Assembly (NCBI GenBank): GCA_022496185.1
Contig: WTXG01000137.1
Location: 32,806-96,805, forward strand
Source: Multifurca ochricompacta
Taxonomy: Eukaryota; Basidiomycota; Agaricomycetes; Russulales; Russulaceae
DNA: 64,000 bases
Direction: 5' to 3'
Shown piece after piece: positions 48,079-58,573 of the stretch. The notes below the pieces were generated by a model, which had not been told where the DNA came from, ran no database searches, and saw only the letters and a program-made list of their open reading frames with translations. Every line of letters begins with the position of its first letter. The first letter of the stretch is position 1. The position numbers and the translations under genes were made by a program.

Positions 48079-48687
48079 TGTTATGTCCGGTGCGGGATGT
48101 TCCACACGACTTGTGTGACAGCGTGATACAGAGGTTCGGATAAGAGACCAATAAGATCCCTTGGAGTGAAGTGTGACGAGTCAAAGTCAAAGAGGCTGTA
48201 CTCTAAGACGATGGTGAGCGGAAAGTGCCAAAAGCACTGAGACAAGCAGACGTTCAAGAGACAAGGGAGAGTCCAGAAGACTAGCACTGATGTATTCAAT
48301 AAGTCGAGTCTGAGCTCTACAGTGTAAACTATAGTCGACTTATATACGTAAGAAGATGGGCGTCTACTGATAAGGATCATGGAGTCAAGTGGGCCCAAAT
48401 ATATGGAAGCAGAGGGTGTAAAGCCTAGCTTCTACTGATAGGGAATTAAGTAGATGTCCAGTCATACGATAAGGAGATAAGCGATAAGAGAAAACGTCAA
48501 AGGTAAACATAAGCAAACAAGAGGGTCACGGGGATGGATGGAGAGCACGTGACGGATCCCACGATGGAGACGTGATCTGGTAATGAAGTGTAGGCGGTAG
48601 CAAGGGGTCGTCATTGGGCAGGAAAAAGAAAATAGGAAGAGACGGGGTTCATAACATCACCCCCTCTTCTGGTTCTAGCAGTCCCGG

Positions 48688-49875
48688 CTAGAAACGACTC
48701 GTACCATCATCATCCTGTACCAACTCCAGGTAATTGTCAGCTACATTACGGTCATTCATGCTGTACGATTCCAACTCCTGTGGACACGCGTGGGTACAAA
48801 GAAACCCATACAGACTGCGCTGACCACAAGCGCAGCATAAGTCGTAGACAGGGCAGTCGATCTCTTTATGCCCGGCGTTGTGACGAAGGCACTTGCCGCA
48901 CCAGCCCGACGGGTTGCTGATCATCGGGGCCACCCCTACTCGTTGGAAGATGCAGTGTCGGCTCCAATGGAGGTTGCTGCGGCAGTGGCGACACCACTTG
49001 CGATTGAGCGGGCAGTTCCAGCTGATGTGGTACTTGCTGTCGCAACGCCAGCAAGTCTCTCTGCGGGGGTTTTCGTGTAGGCGTGGCATCTCGAGTCAAT
49101 TTGGTAGCAGCGTCGGGGCCGTGCCCAAGGTTCGAGGGGGGAGGGGTCGCACATAAGTGTCGGCGTACCTTTCAGTGATCGTCTGATATGCGTCTCCCTT
49201 CTCCAACCTCTTCCTGATCTCAACAATCTCCTGTTCCAACTGGAACATTCCATTCGTCAGCCTAGCCATCATCTTTGCGTGCTCTTTGTACTGTTGGTTC
49301 AATGTCCTTGCAACGTGATGTTCTTTCTCAACCTCACGACTTCTGCCTTCATGCATGGGAGCCTCATATCATTCAATACTTCATCGATCGCAAAGACGCG
49401 GCAATCCTCTGCGGCAAGGTGGCCCAACTGCTCATTGGTCAGCATGTGATGAAGTCGACCCGTGTACCTTTCTTCCAGATAAACGGGAGCTCCGTAGACC
49501 GGCCCATCCTTCTTCATACATCCCGCCACGTCCATTCCTCCATTGGTATAGTAGATGTATTTTGTGATGGCCATGGATCCGTCGGCCATGGTGATTCTAA
49601 GGGGAAATACATTGAGGAATTGGGGTTGTTGGGAATGAAAGGGAATTGGGGCCTCATCGTCAATCTCCCATTGAGCAGGTCGTTGGGATGGGGGTCTTCA
49701 GAGTGAGTGAAGTCGTCGTCTGGATTCGGGGATTGGTTCTTGACATGGGCCTCTGCAGCTTCATAGTCGATGGGGGATGAGGGACGAGTGGACAGGTGAG
49801 TGGACGGGAATTTTCAACAATAGTCATGGGAGAAGCAAAAGCGTCGATGGCGGCAGAGGCGGCGATGAAAGACAT
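48688..49875 (-). CDS. D5 third ORF: triple zinc-knuckle protein, best-preserved C-terminus
   Basis: ATG at 49875 (MSFIAASAAIDAF). Frameshifts break the N-terminal half (about 49600-49800 and 49320). From 49089 to 48688 the frame is open and shows CWRCDSKYHISWNC and CRHCRSNLHWSRHC, both CX2CX4HX4C, then CGKCLRHNAGHKEIDC (CX2CX6HX4C) and CCACGQRSLYGFLCTHAC, ending VQDDDGTSRF. Zinc knuckles of this type bind single-stranded nucleic acid in Gag proteins. Their repetition in an ORF downstream of the integrase is unusual. No membrane or signal segment is seen, so it is not an envelope protein. Confidence 0.65.
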
Positions 49876-49939
49876 AATGGATTGTTCAGTGGTAGTAATT
49901 CGCTGGGGTAGCATATACTGGGGAATCTAAGAGAGTCTG

Positions 49940-52900
49940 GGATTGTTCTTTTAACTGTTTTTGGGTGCTTCTGGGTGCCGGGTATGGAACTCCGTGATAA
50001 GGACCAGGGCAGAGATATCTCCGGCTGGTTCCCATGAGTTGTCAGAGGGTGGGAATCCCTTCCACTTAATTAGGTAGTACAGCTTGCGCCCTCGGCCTTG
50101 TCGCTTGGAATCTAGAATGCGTTCCACTTCCCACTCTTCTTCTCCATCGATAAGGTCAGGTGGGGGTCTGAGAAGTTTTCTCCATGCAGGGGTGTTTCCT
50201 TATATGGTGTGAGCAGTCTGGCATGGAAGACCGGATGAATGCGCCATGTAGGGGGGAGTTCCAGTTCATATGACACATCTGACAGCTTCCTTGTTATTTT
50301 GAAAGGTCCGTGACGTCGGGGCACCAACTTGGCTGTTGGATGTGACGTGTGAATGTTCTTCCCTTCCAACCATACCAGGTCATTGGTCCGATAAGGCATG
50401 AACCTTGTCGGCTTCTCTGCCAGGGTCTTTTGTGCCTTCAACAGGTTCTCATTGGCCGATTTCCTGATCTCTTCCCATTGGCTGATACACCGCGTGGCTG
50501 AAGGGACGTTCACCGATTTTCCTGTCCATGTGGCTCAGGTGTCCATCCCATGATAAGTGAAAACAGGGAGTGTTTCGTAGTGCCATTGGGCCAGGAGTTG
50601 TGTGCAAATTCTGCTGTTGCAAGCCAGTCCACCCAATCGTCCTGACGTCCGTTACACCAAAATCAAGATACTGCTCGAGCCACTGATTTGTTCTTTCCAT
50701 TGTCCATCTGTCTGTGGGTGGTATGCCGTCGAATGTTTTGGGCAATATTCAGCGTCTTGCAGAGCGCTCTGGTGAATGCAGATGTGAAGTGTGGGTCACG
50801 GTCTGAGATGATCTTTTCGGGAGACCATAGTGTCTGTAGACATGATCCAGGTAGAGTTTGGCCACTCCTTCTGCGTAATGGACTCATTGCAGGGTATAAA
50901 CAGCACCGCTTCGAGCAATCATGGTCAGTGATGGTCAGGATTGAGTCGAAACCTCTGGACGTGGGGAGTTTAACGATGAAGTCCATGGCGATGGTCTGGA
51001 ATGGTTGTGAAGCATTGGTGTAATTGGGAATGGTGCCGGTGGGTGTGGGTGCGTATTCACTTTGTTAGCCTGGCAGTCTGCGCATCCCTTCACATATTCT
51101 TCTACATCCTTTTTCATATTCGGCCACCAATAGTCTCGTTTGGCAAGAGCGTAGGTGTTAGCAATGCCTGGGTGTCCTGCAGAGGGAAGGTTGTGGTGAA
51201 AATGGATCACCCCCCTCTTAATGTTGTGCCACCGGTGACAACGAGTCGATCCCCATCCTTCCACCAGAGACCGTTGATCCTCTTCAGGTTATGTGCCTCC
51301 ACCCATGTTTCGCACAGCTGTTGATTCATGTTTTGTGAAACTGGGCCCAGAGATCCATGTCGTGAAGACTGACAATGGCTGTCTCTAAAAACTTCCTCTG
51401 GGAGACTGTCACATATTGTTATCTCCACACCATCGTTCAGATCTGGTTGTCTGAAGGGCATCTGCCGAGCATTACACTTCCAGCAATGTGCTTCAGTTCA
51501 AATTGTACTCTTGAGCTCTAGGACTTCACGAGCGACCCGTCGCTTATTTTGTGGGGTTCCTTCCAATAGAGCAGGTTGGAGTGATCAGTATAATGATGGT
51601 CTTGTAGGGAGTCCCTGCTAAGTACAGCCGCCAGTGTCGTAACGCTTTTACTATGGCCAGTAGTTCTCTATCCCAAATGTCATAATTCCGTTCCGCTGGC
51701 GAGAATGTTTCCGAATAAAAGGCTACAGGGTGAAGAAGTCCTGTGTGTCTCGTTGATTCAGTACGGCACCATTCGCGAAGTGAGATGCGTCAACTTCAAG
51801 TTCGAAGGGTTTCTGCAGATCTGGTTGTAAAAGGACAGTTCTGAGCCAATGATGTCGCGAATTTGTTCAAAAGCCGTTTGATGCTCCTCTGTCCAGTGCC
51901 AAGGGACATCTTTCTTCAGTAATCCGTTCAGTGGCTGGGCGATCCCTGAGAATCCCTGGACAAAGTGTCGATAGAAGTTACAGAAACCAATAAAAGACCG
52001 CACGTCCTTGACACATGTAGGCACTGGCCATTCCTGGATTCCTTGCACCTTTACGGGGTCCATCGCACCTGTCCTCTCTCTAGGATAACTCCTAGGTACT
52101 CTACATTTGGTTGTTCGAATGAGCATTTGGCGGGTTTAAGGTACAAATCGTGTTCGCGAAGGATGTCAACACCTGATGTACTCATTCTCGATGGTGGGTT
52201 AGGTCGTTCGCAGTGGCAACTAATATGTCATCCATGTAAACCACTACTTCGCCAGTAAGAATGAGGTTGCGGAAGACGTGGTTCATCATGATTGGAAGGT
52301 AGCGGGTGAGTTGGTAAGGCCAAAAAACATAACATTTGGTTCGAACAGCCCCTGATTGGTCTTGAAGGCCGCTTTACATTGGTCCCCATCTTTGATCCGA
52401 ATGTTATTGTATCCCCAGCGGATGTCCATTTTGGAGAATAAGGATTTATCCCTCATGGTATCGATAAGTTCTGAAATGAGTGGCAAAGGGTAGGCGTTTT
52501 TCACAGTATAGGCGTTTATTCATCGTAATCTTGAACAGGTCGAAGTTTGCCGTCTTTCTTTTAATAAAGAAGAACGCAATGCATATGGTGATTTCGACGG
52601 TCTAATGTATCCTTTTGCAAGATGTTCTTCCAGGAATGCTGTAAGTGCGGTCTGTTCTGCCTGTGACAATGGGTAAATTTTGCAATCGATTGCCGATGGG
52701 GTATGGGTATGAAGTCAATGGCATGATCCCATGGTCGCCGGGGGGAAAGCGTGTGATTCCTCCTCCAGAACACTTTCCAGTGTCTATGGTATTCCCTGGT
52801 ACCACTTCTTCAAATGTCTTTTCGTACGCCCCTCTACTGCCTTCTGTGCGAGCTCTGATGCTTTGGTAATAAAACAGCAGCTCGGGTCCTCCTCTTTTGT

Positions 52901-53387
52901 CGCTGTTGCTGCGAATGTCAGGCTGCGTAGTCATACCCCATTGATGTAATGAGTACAGGGTAGGAGTCCTTGCTCATTGTCGCATCCCCCAATTGATCTT
53001 GGGTTTGAATGCAGCAAGCCAGGGATAACCCAGAACTAAGTCTTCTCCGCCTAGATTGGTGACTAGGAAGCTATTGTCTTTGTCTTCTCCCCCACCTGGA
53101 CATTTAGGTCGGTGTAATGGTAATTTTCCCTGCCCGATTGGCAGTTCTGTCAATATTCCAGATATTCTTCTCCTGGGGGAGTGCCAGCATCCTAATCCCA
53201 TGTTTCACCATCCGCGGGCTGATGAAATTGTCGGTAGCTCCTGAGTCAATCAGGATGTCGTGATCGGCTGTTCTCTGTGTAGTCTCGAAATGTACTGGTA
53301 TTTTCAATGATTTGAAGTGACTAGTATACACAGAGGTTACATGTAATGCTCGTGCCCAGGCTGATGGGTTTGAGCCGATCAAAAATC
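49940..53387 (-). pseudogene. pol: D5 Pol, riddled with single-base gaps
   Basis: Homology to D1 Pol is continuous: protease near 53230, YMDD box near 52225, integrase core 50986-50640, chromodomain about 50070. The frame shifts very often, mostly by missing single bases (examples near 50520, 50660, 50700, 50735, 50820, 50870). D1, D2 and D4 lack such gaps, and the D5 gag and the end of its third ORF are clean. Either true decay or poor consensus. Confidence 0.85.
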
Positions 53388-54485
53388 CTTTTTTGCGAAT
53401 GCCTTTTCCACCAGGATGGCTCGCACTTCTTTGCTCTCCTTCATCATATTTGCCCATATTTCCTGCGCCTTTTCTTCCTTTGTCCTTTTGTTGACGGTCG
53501 GTGGATTGTTATGGACTGGTGTAACCGTCGCTTCCGCCGCTCGTACCCCCTTTTTCAGGCATTCTTTGGACATGTGCCCTTGCGCCTTGCAGTGAAAGCA
53601 TCTTCCTTCTTTCATCAATGTCTGCCTTTCGTCCTCCATGAGCGCAACCTGGGCTCTGGTTCTGTCAGCAGAGGTATCCATGGCATTCAGATCCCTCTGA
53701 CTAGTGTGCACGGGTTTGACTCCGAAGGCGGCCTTCCACTGGTCGCGGGTCTTTCCCTTTTTCGTGTCGACCCCAAAACGCGTCTGGAAATCGAGGTAAT
53801 CCTGCTGCTGTCGGCGAGCAGCATCGACCCATGTATCCCAGTCATTGGGATGATGAAACTGGATGATGTTCTTCACCAGTGGGTTAGGCAACCCCTGGGA
53901 GAAGAGGTCCAGTGTGGCCTCTTCGTTGGTGTCATAGCCGGCCCTGTTGGCCAGACTTCTGAACTTTGCTACATAAGCGTTGAGTTCTCCCTTCTCCATT
54001 CTAAGGGACTTAAGCTCTCGAGCGGCCTTCTGCTTGGCCTGTCCATCCGTGAATGCATCCTTAAATCTTTGGGCGATGGTTTCCCAAAGGCCCTCGCTAG
54101 TGGTATGATGGCCACTCTCAATTTGTTCGTTCAGCCACTCCAACTGTTCCATGGTCCAATCGTCCACAGCCTCCCCTCGGATCAGAGAGAGGAAGAGGTT
54201 TGCACATTGGAAAGGGTTAATAATCTGGGGGACATCATGGTTGAAGTTCTTAAAGGTCGTGAACTCCAGCATGAACTTTTTGCTTTGCGACCGTTCCCCA
54301 GTGAATGTTTGGGGCAGTACTCCCGACAACCGCCCCGATGGTGGGGGAATGTTGGGTGGTAACATGGCTGGTGGGGGCAGGGGGGGAGGTGCTGGGTCTG
54401 GGAGCTGGGCGGCGATTGTAGACATGTTTTGGTAAAATGGGGTGATGGTGTCAGTGGACTGTATTGAAATCTGGGGAGTTGTCAA
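53379..54485 (-). CDS. gag: D5 Gag (open capsid and zinc knuckle)
   Basis: 368 codons open from the Met at 54485 to the TGA at 53379; homology to D1 Gag extends upstream to 54762, so the true N-terminus is lost. A Pro/Thr-rich linker is followed by the capsid domain (FTGERSQSKKFMLEF, WTMEQLEWLNEQIES) and the knuckle CFHCKAQGHMSKEC near 53600. The last codons form the slippery sequence A AAA AAG, nine bases before the stop, with Pol following in the -1 frame. It has none of the TGA stops of D1 Gag. Confidence 0.85.
   Translation of the reverse strand: MTTPQISIQSTDTITPFYQNMSTIAAQLPDPAPPPLPPPAMLPPNIPPPSGRLSGVLPQTFTGERSQSKKFMLEFTTFKNFNHDVPQIINPFQCANLFLSLIRGEAVDDWTMEQLEWLNEQIESGHHTTSEGLWETIAQRFKDAFTDGQAKQKAARELKSLRMEKGELNAYVAKFRSLANRAGYDTNEEATLDLFSQGLPNPLVKNIIQFHHPNDWDTWVDAARRQQQDYLDFQTRFGVDTKKGKTRDQWKAAFGVKPVHTSQRDLNAMDTSADRTRAQVALMEDERQTLMKEGRCFHCKAQGHMSKECLKKGVRAAEATVTPVHNNPPTVNKRTKEEKAQEIWANMMKESKEVRAILVEKAFAKKDF
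53388..53394 (-). promoter_or_regulatory. -1 ribosomal frameshift site between gag and pol (A AAA AAG)
   Basis: In the gag frame the heptamer reads X XXY YYZ (GCA AAA AAG), directly before GAT TTT TGA. A -1 shift joins gag to the protease leader KKGFLIGSNPSAWA. D1 has G AAA AAG at 10668-10674 and the same frame relation. The slippery-heptamer rule is established; use here is inferred. Confidence 0.75.
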
Positions 54486-54762
54486 AGCAGGGGCTCTGGA
54501 TGTGACAACTGCAGGTGCAACTGGGGTTGTAGTTGACGCTAATACCAGTGCTTCTTCACTATGTTCTTCTACGTACTCTTCTGGCTCAGAGTCCGTAACG
54601 ATGGCCGGGGGATTCTCCCTCCATGGTCCTAATCCAAATTCAGGAGGAGTGGGTCCTGTAGTGACCCAAGAGTGTCGGCTGTCCGAATATCGGATACAGT
54701 ACCAAACTCTTTTCTCGTCATCGTATTCTACTGGTTGGTATCTTCCGTCGTGATAGACGTAG

Positions 54763-55341
54763 TGTTACGAACCCCGTCTCTTCCTACTTTCTTTTTCCTG
54801 CCCAATGACGACCCCTTGCTACCGCCTACACTTCATTACCAGATCATGTCTCCATCGTGGGATCCGTCACGTGCTCTCCGTCCATCCCTGTGACCCTCTT
54901 GTTTGCTTATGTTTACCCTTTGACATTTTCTCTTATCACTTATCTCCTTATCGTATGACCGGACATTTACTTAATTCCCTATCAGTAGAAGCTAGGCTTT
55001 ACACCCTCCGCTTCCATATATTTGGGCCCACTTGACTCCATAGTCCTTATCAGTAGATGCCCATCTTCTTACGTATATAAGTCAACTATAGTTTACACTG
55101 TAGACCTCAGACTCAACTTATTGAATACATCGGTGCTAGTCTTCTGGACTCTCCCTTGTCTCTTGAATGTCTGCTTGTCTCAGTGCTTTTGGCACTTTCC
55201 GCTCACCATCGTCTTAGGGTACAGCCCCTTTGACTTTGACTCGTCACACTTCACTCCAAAGGATCTTATTGGTCCTTTATCCGAACCTCTGTATCACACT
55301 GTCACACAAGTCGTGTGGAACGTCCCGCACCGGGCATAACA
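54763..55341 (+). repeat. LTR A, inverted relative to D5
   Basis: 579 bp, TGTTACGAACCCC...GGGCATAACA. Its closest match is the D5 3' LTR (48079-48656), in reverse orientation. No 5-bp duplication (CGTAG left, GTTTC right). It could be the misplaced 5' LTR of D5 or the 5' LTR of D6. Confidence 0.85.
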
Positions 55342-55570
55342 GTTTCTGTAACTTCTACCGACACTTCGTCAAGGGATTTTCAGCTATCGCCCAACCACTT
55401 AACGACCTGCTGAAAAAGGACGTGCCCTGGCACTGGGATGAACTACAACAGAAGGCATTTGACCAGATAAAAGCGATCATTAGCTCCAAACCAGTTCTTA
55501 TTCAACCTGACCTAGCCAAACCTTTCGAACTGGAAGTCGATGCTTCCATGTATGCTAATGGAGTGGTCCT
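55342..55570 (+). pseudogene. Gypsy D6 RT/RNase H fragment (plus strand)
   Basis: An open fragment starting FCNFYRHFVKGFSAIAQPL and ending ELEVDASMYANGVVL, most like D3. Cut on the left by an LTR A end and on the right by LTR B. Confidence 0.85.
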
Positions 55571-56149
55571 TGTTACAACTCACTGTCGACTGCCTGGACA
55601 GTGGGTTGTATGCGAAGGGGAATTTGGAAGGGGGGCAAGAGATGAGAGTGAGGGTGAAAGTGCAGAGAGACAAAGCGAACAGCTCAAGGACAAGGGGTGA
55701 GAAGCCTTCCACAAGGTGGGGCTAATCTCCTAGGCAATAAGGTACCGGATCACAAGTGGACAGTCTGGAGCTGTCCATTCTATTCCCAAAGGGTTTATAT
55801 ATGTAATTACAACTGGGACTTTGGTCTGTGCACCACTTTAGGGGAGGTTAACTTCGCTTTAACTCCCTACTGATCCACCAATGAGAATAGCCCCACTTTT
55901 GGGCTTAGAAATCCGCAGTCCGCAGTCCACAGTCCGCAGTTTGTGGACTGCTGTTTAGGCATTGTGGGGTTCTGTTAGTACTCTTCCCACAGGTCTCCAA
56001 TTTGGCAGGAGTCTGGCCCTGGTCCAGACCGGCCCTTCTCTGGTCTTAATCTAGGGTTATCTTCATTTCTGAGGGTTTTACAAGGTCTCTGGGAGTGTCT
56101 GAGGATTTCTGGGGGGTCAGGAGGTTTTCTAGGGTGTCAGTTCATGACA
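55571..56149 (-). repeat. 3' LTR, gypsy family B
   Basis: 579 bp, near-identical to 3548-4124. Confidence 0.9.
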
Positions 56150-56190
56150 CTATCCCCTCTTTAGGGCCTTGCTGTGCCACAGCAAGTTTG

Positions 56191-57516
56191 TCAGAGGTGT
56201 GGGGGTCTAGGCAGGGTGGGGTGTCGATGATGGAAGTCCCGAAGCAGGGTCATGGCATTCTTCATTTCAGTGAAGGGGACCCACAAGTTCTCTGAGGCAG
56301 GGTAGCCCTTCCATTTGACAAGGTAACGGATGCCCTTTCTGTTAGGGGTGTGAGCAGACTGTAAGATGGTCTCTATCTCATAGTGGTCTTCTTCCCCATT
56401 CACAAGTTCAGGTGGTGGTCGAGTGAAGTTGGGTCCATGGACTGGGGTTTCTTTGTAATGGGACAAGAGAGAGTTGTGAAAGACTGGGTGGATGCGCCAT
56501 GACTTAGGGAGTTCAAGCTTGCAGTTAACAGGGCCAGAATGTATGACTTTAAAAGGACCATGGCATCGGGGGCTGAGTTTGGCTTTGGGGTGAGTGGTGC
56601 GTATATTTGTCCCTTCCAACCAAACCAGCTCCCCTGTTTTGAAAGCATGGAGGGGTCCATCTGGTCTTGACTGTTTCATGAGTTCTGCAGCCACCTGGAG
56701 GGCAGCAGCCACTTCACTACAGATAGTTTCTAGGGTGCGGAGTCTTTCTTCAACTGACAGGATAGGGGTGGCAAAATGGAGTGGGGGAATAAACTCTGGT
56801 TGGAAGCCATACCAGATTTCAAAGGGAGATCTTTTAGTAGCACTGTGAGTTCTAGCATTGTGGGCGAACTCCATAAAGGGGATCAGTTCTGCCCAGTCAT
56901 CTTGTTGGAAGTTGCAAAAGACATGGAGGTATTGTTCTAGTTCTTGGTTGACCCGTTCAGTCTCTCCATCAGTCTGGGGGTGATAGGCAGTGCTCAAGGA
57001 TGATTGTACTCCTAGCTTGCTCCACATTTCCTTCATGACTTTGGATGCAAACTGGGGGCCTCGATCAGAGATGACTTGGTCTGGGAGGCCAGTGCGTCTC
57101 CATACATGTTCAAGGAATAGTTTGGAGGTTTCTGGAGCAGTGATATCTTTAGTGCAAGGAACAATGATGGTGGCTTTACTGAACCGGTCCACCACCACAA
57201 ATAGGGAGTTGTATGACTGAGATAGGGGTAAGTCTGTGATGAAGTCCATGGTGATTGTTCCCCATACTTGAGTTGGAATTTGATTGGGTTGCAAAGGGAT
57301 GGGTAGTCGAGGTCGAACTTTGGTTTCTTGGCAGGTGGCACATCTGTCCACATATTCTTTGACAAAGGAGGACATTCCTGGCCACCAAAATTCTCGTGAT
57401 ACTAGTTCATAGGTCTTCCATCTGCCTGGATGTCCTGTGGCAATGGAATCATGGTGTAACTTTACAATGTCTCTTCGTAGTTCTTGGGACTTGGGGATGT
57501 AGACTTGGCCTTTATG
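56191..57516 (-). pseudogene. pol: Family B Pol, partial (integrase and chromodomain)
   Basis: An open frame of at least 394 codons with no stops: integrase zinc domain (CATCQETK, HHDSIATGHPG upstream), core with TMDFITDLPLS, DRFSKATIIVP, SDRGPQFAS and YHPQTDGETERVNQELEQ, then a chromodomain (GIRYLVKWKGYPASENLWVP, about 56310) and the stop at 56191. It starts at the telomere junction, so protease, RT and RNase H are absent. The lack of TGA stops suggests it was a recent insertion when the chromosome broke. Confidence 0.93.
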
Positions 57517-57563
57517 TAGGGTTTAGGGTTTAGGGTTTAGGGTTTAGGGTTTAGGGTTTAGGG
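57517..57563 (+). repeat. Interstitial telomere tract (TTTAGGG)
   Basis: 47 bp, about six to seven perfect TTTAGGG units in the orientation of a right chromosome end. Left junction: family B integrase (TTTATG|TAGGG). Right junction: the 3' end of the PLE. Confidence 0.97.
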
Positions 57564-57618
57564 AGGAATTTATAAAAAAACTACTAGTCAGGGGAGGATG
57601 ACTAATCAACAAAAAAGG

Positions 57619-57700
57619 AAACCCAGGATGTACTTGGGGTGATGAGGGAAACACCACCGTCCCAATAGTTTCGCTTATATGCTCTTCAGCATCTGGGTTT
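57619..57700 (-). ncRNA. Hammerhead ribozyme, proximal copy
   Basis: Sense strand: stem I strand AAACCCAGATG, core CTGAAGA, stem II GC/GC with a 6-nt loop, GAAA, an imperfect stem III closed by GGTGGTG/CATCACC, then GTA and the stem I partner CATCCTGGGTTT (one bulged C). All invariant core residues fit; the cleavage triplet is GUA, predicting a cut between 57631 and 57630. Hammerheads are known in PLEs. The 82-nt sequence is identical at 62981-63062. Confidence 0.88.
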
Positions 57701-57998
57701 GAAACTGAGTTTGAACCTATTTTTTCCATGAGGCCTTTTTGCTATTGGCCGATAAGGAATTTCACACGCTGTCACGGATTTGATGTGGGTCGGACGGAGT
57801 CCGAGGTGGGTCAATTTGAAATCGGAGGTCCGGCCCGATCGGGCCGAGGTCCGGGGGCGCCGGAGCGCCCATGTGGGCGGTAGCCCCACATCAAAAGCCG
57901 GACCCGACAGATCGGAGTGGTCCCGAGTCATGGGGAATCCCCAGGGAATCGCATTTCCCCATTTTCAAATTGCAAGGCACAGAAGCCAGGGGAAGGCA

Positions 57999-58077
57999 CT
58001 GATCCCATGGAATTTTATCCAAGCATTAGTATCTGTGTACCAACCTTGCAAAAGACACCATTAATGGTAGAACTTAC
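57999..58077 (-). other. 79-nt GT-AG intron in the PLE pseudo-LTR
   Basis: Donor GTAAGT at 58077-58072, branch TACTAAT at 58031-58025, acceptor CAG ending at 57999, 27 nt after the branch A. The distal copy lacks exactly these 79 bases and reads as the joined exons (GATCTGG|TGCCTTCC). Confidence 0.95.
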
Positions 58078-58480
58078 CCAGATCCCTATGGAGATTTGAA
58101 GCACATGTATCTGAAACAGAAGATCAAGATACAGGGCCAGGAACGAATTCTCACACCTGTCATGGAGTGGGAGAATTAGGTCATGAGATAATGTCATCGT
58201 CCTTATCTTTGCCAAGACAATCAGTCAGCAAGACATGTGATTTCCCTATCTAGGCGCCCGGTAAATCGGCCGAAGCTGATTACTTAGCAGAATAGAAGTT
58301 CGATCACGTGACTTGTAAGGTGACGTCATGAAAAGGCTAGATTTTGGAGTCATGTGACTTATCCCAGGATCACGTGTCCTGGCTTATGAATCTGCCAAAC
58401 CCCATGGTCATGTGACTACATCGTGACTGCTAATCACGTGATGAGAATTATACTCGGCATGTCATATGACCAAACCTGTG

Positions 58481-58535
58481 TTAGGATTAGGTTTAGGGTT
58501 ATTTAGGGTTGAGGGTTAGGTTTAGGTTCTACCAA
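58481..58535 (+). repeat. Degenerate telomere-like tract inside the PLE
   Basis: Variants of TTTAGGG (TTAGGATTAGG, TTTAGGGTTATTTAGGG, TTGAGGG). Also present in the distal copy (63764-63826), so it belongs to the element. On the sense strand it reads CCCTAAA-like and could pair with the telomeric overhang. Confidence 0.85.
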
Positions 58536-58573
58536 ACCGTTTACATCAAAGTCCCTTAGCGATTAAGCATAGG

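Larger units (their letters stand above)
48079..54762 (-). mobile_element. Ty3/gypsy D5 with 3' LTR; 5' LTR replaced by an inverted LTR
   Basis: 3' LTR 48079-48656 (578 bp), third ORF, pol and gag on minus. At 54762, inside the gag N-terminal region, the sequence switches to an LTR A in the opposite orientation (54763-55341) that is the closest relative of this 3' LTR. About 140 bp of 5' internal sequence is missing compared with D1. Confidence 0.85.
55571..57516 (-). mobile_element. Ty3/gypsy family B, 3' end, terminated by telomere repeats
   Basis: 3' LTR (55571-56149), polypurine tract AAAGAGGGGATAG (sense, 56150-56163), then pol. At 57517 the integrase coding stops abruptly in TTTAGGG repeats: the rest of the element was lost with the old chromosome end. 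Confidence 0.92.
57564..58573 (-). repeat. PLE pseudo-LTR, proximal copy
   Basis: About 1010 bp, repeated directly at 62925-63855. Differences are few: one G in a G run (about 57592), one base near 58370, small changes in the telomere-like tract, and a 79-bp segment (57999-58077) present only here. Such partly tandem copies are the pseudo-LTRs known from PLEs. Confidence 0.93.

Noticed and set aside
57686..57931. 81-residue minus-strand ORF, identical at 63048-63293
   Set aside because: Identity is explained by the recent pseudo-LTR duplication. It overlaps the ribozyme and non-coding structure and resembles no known protein.
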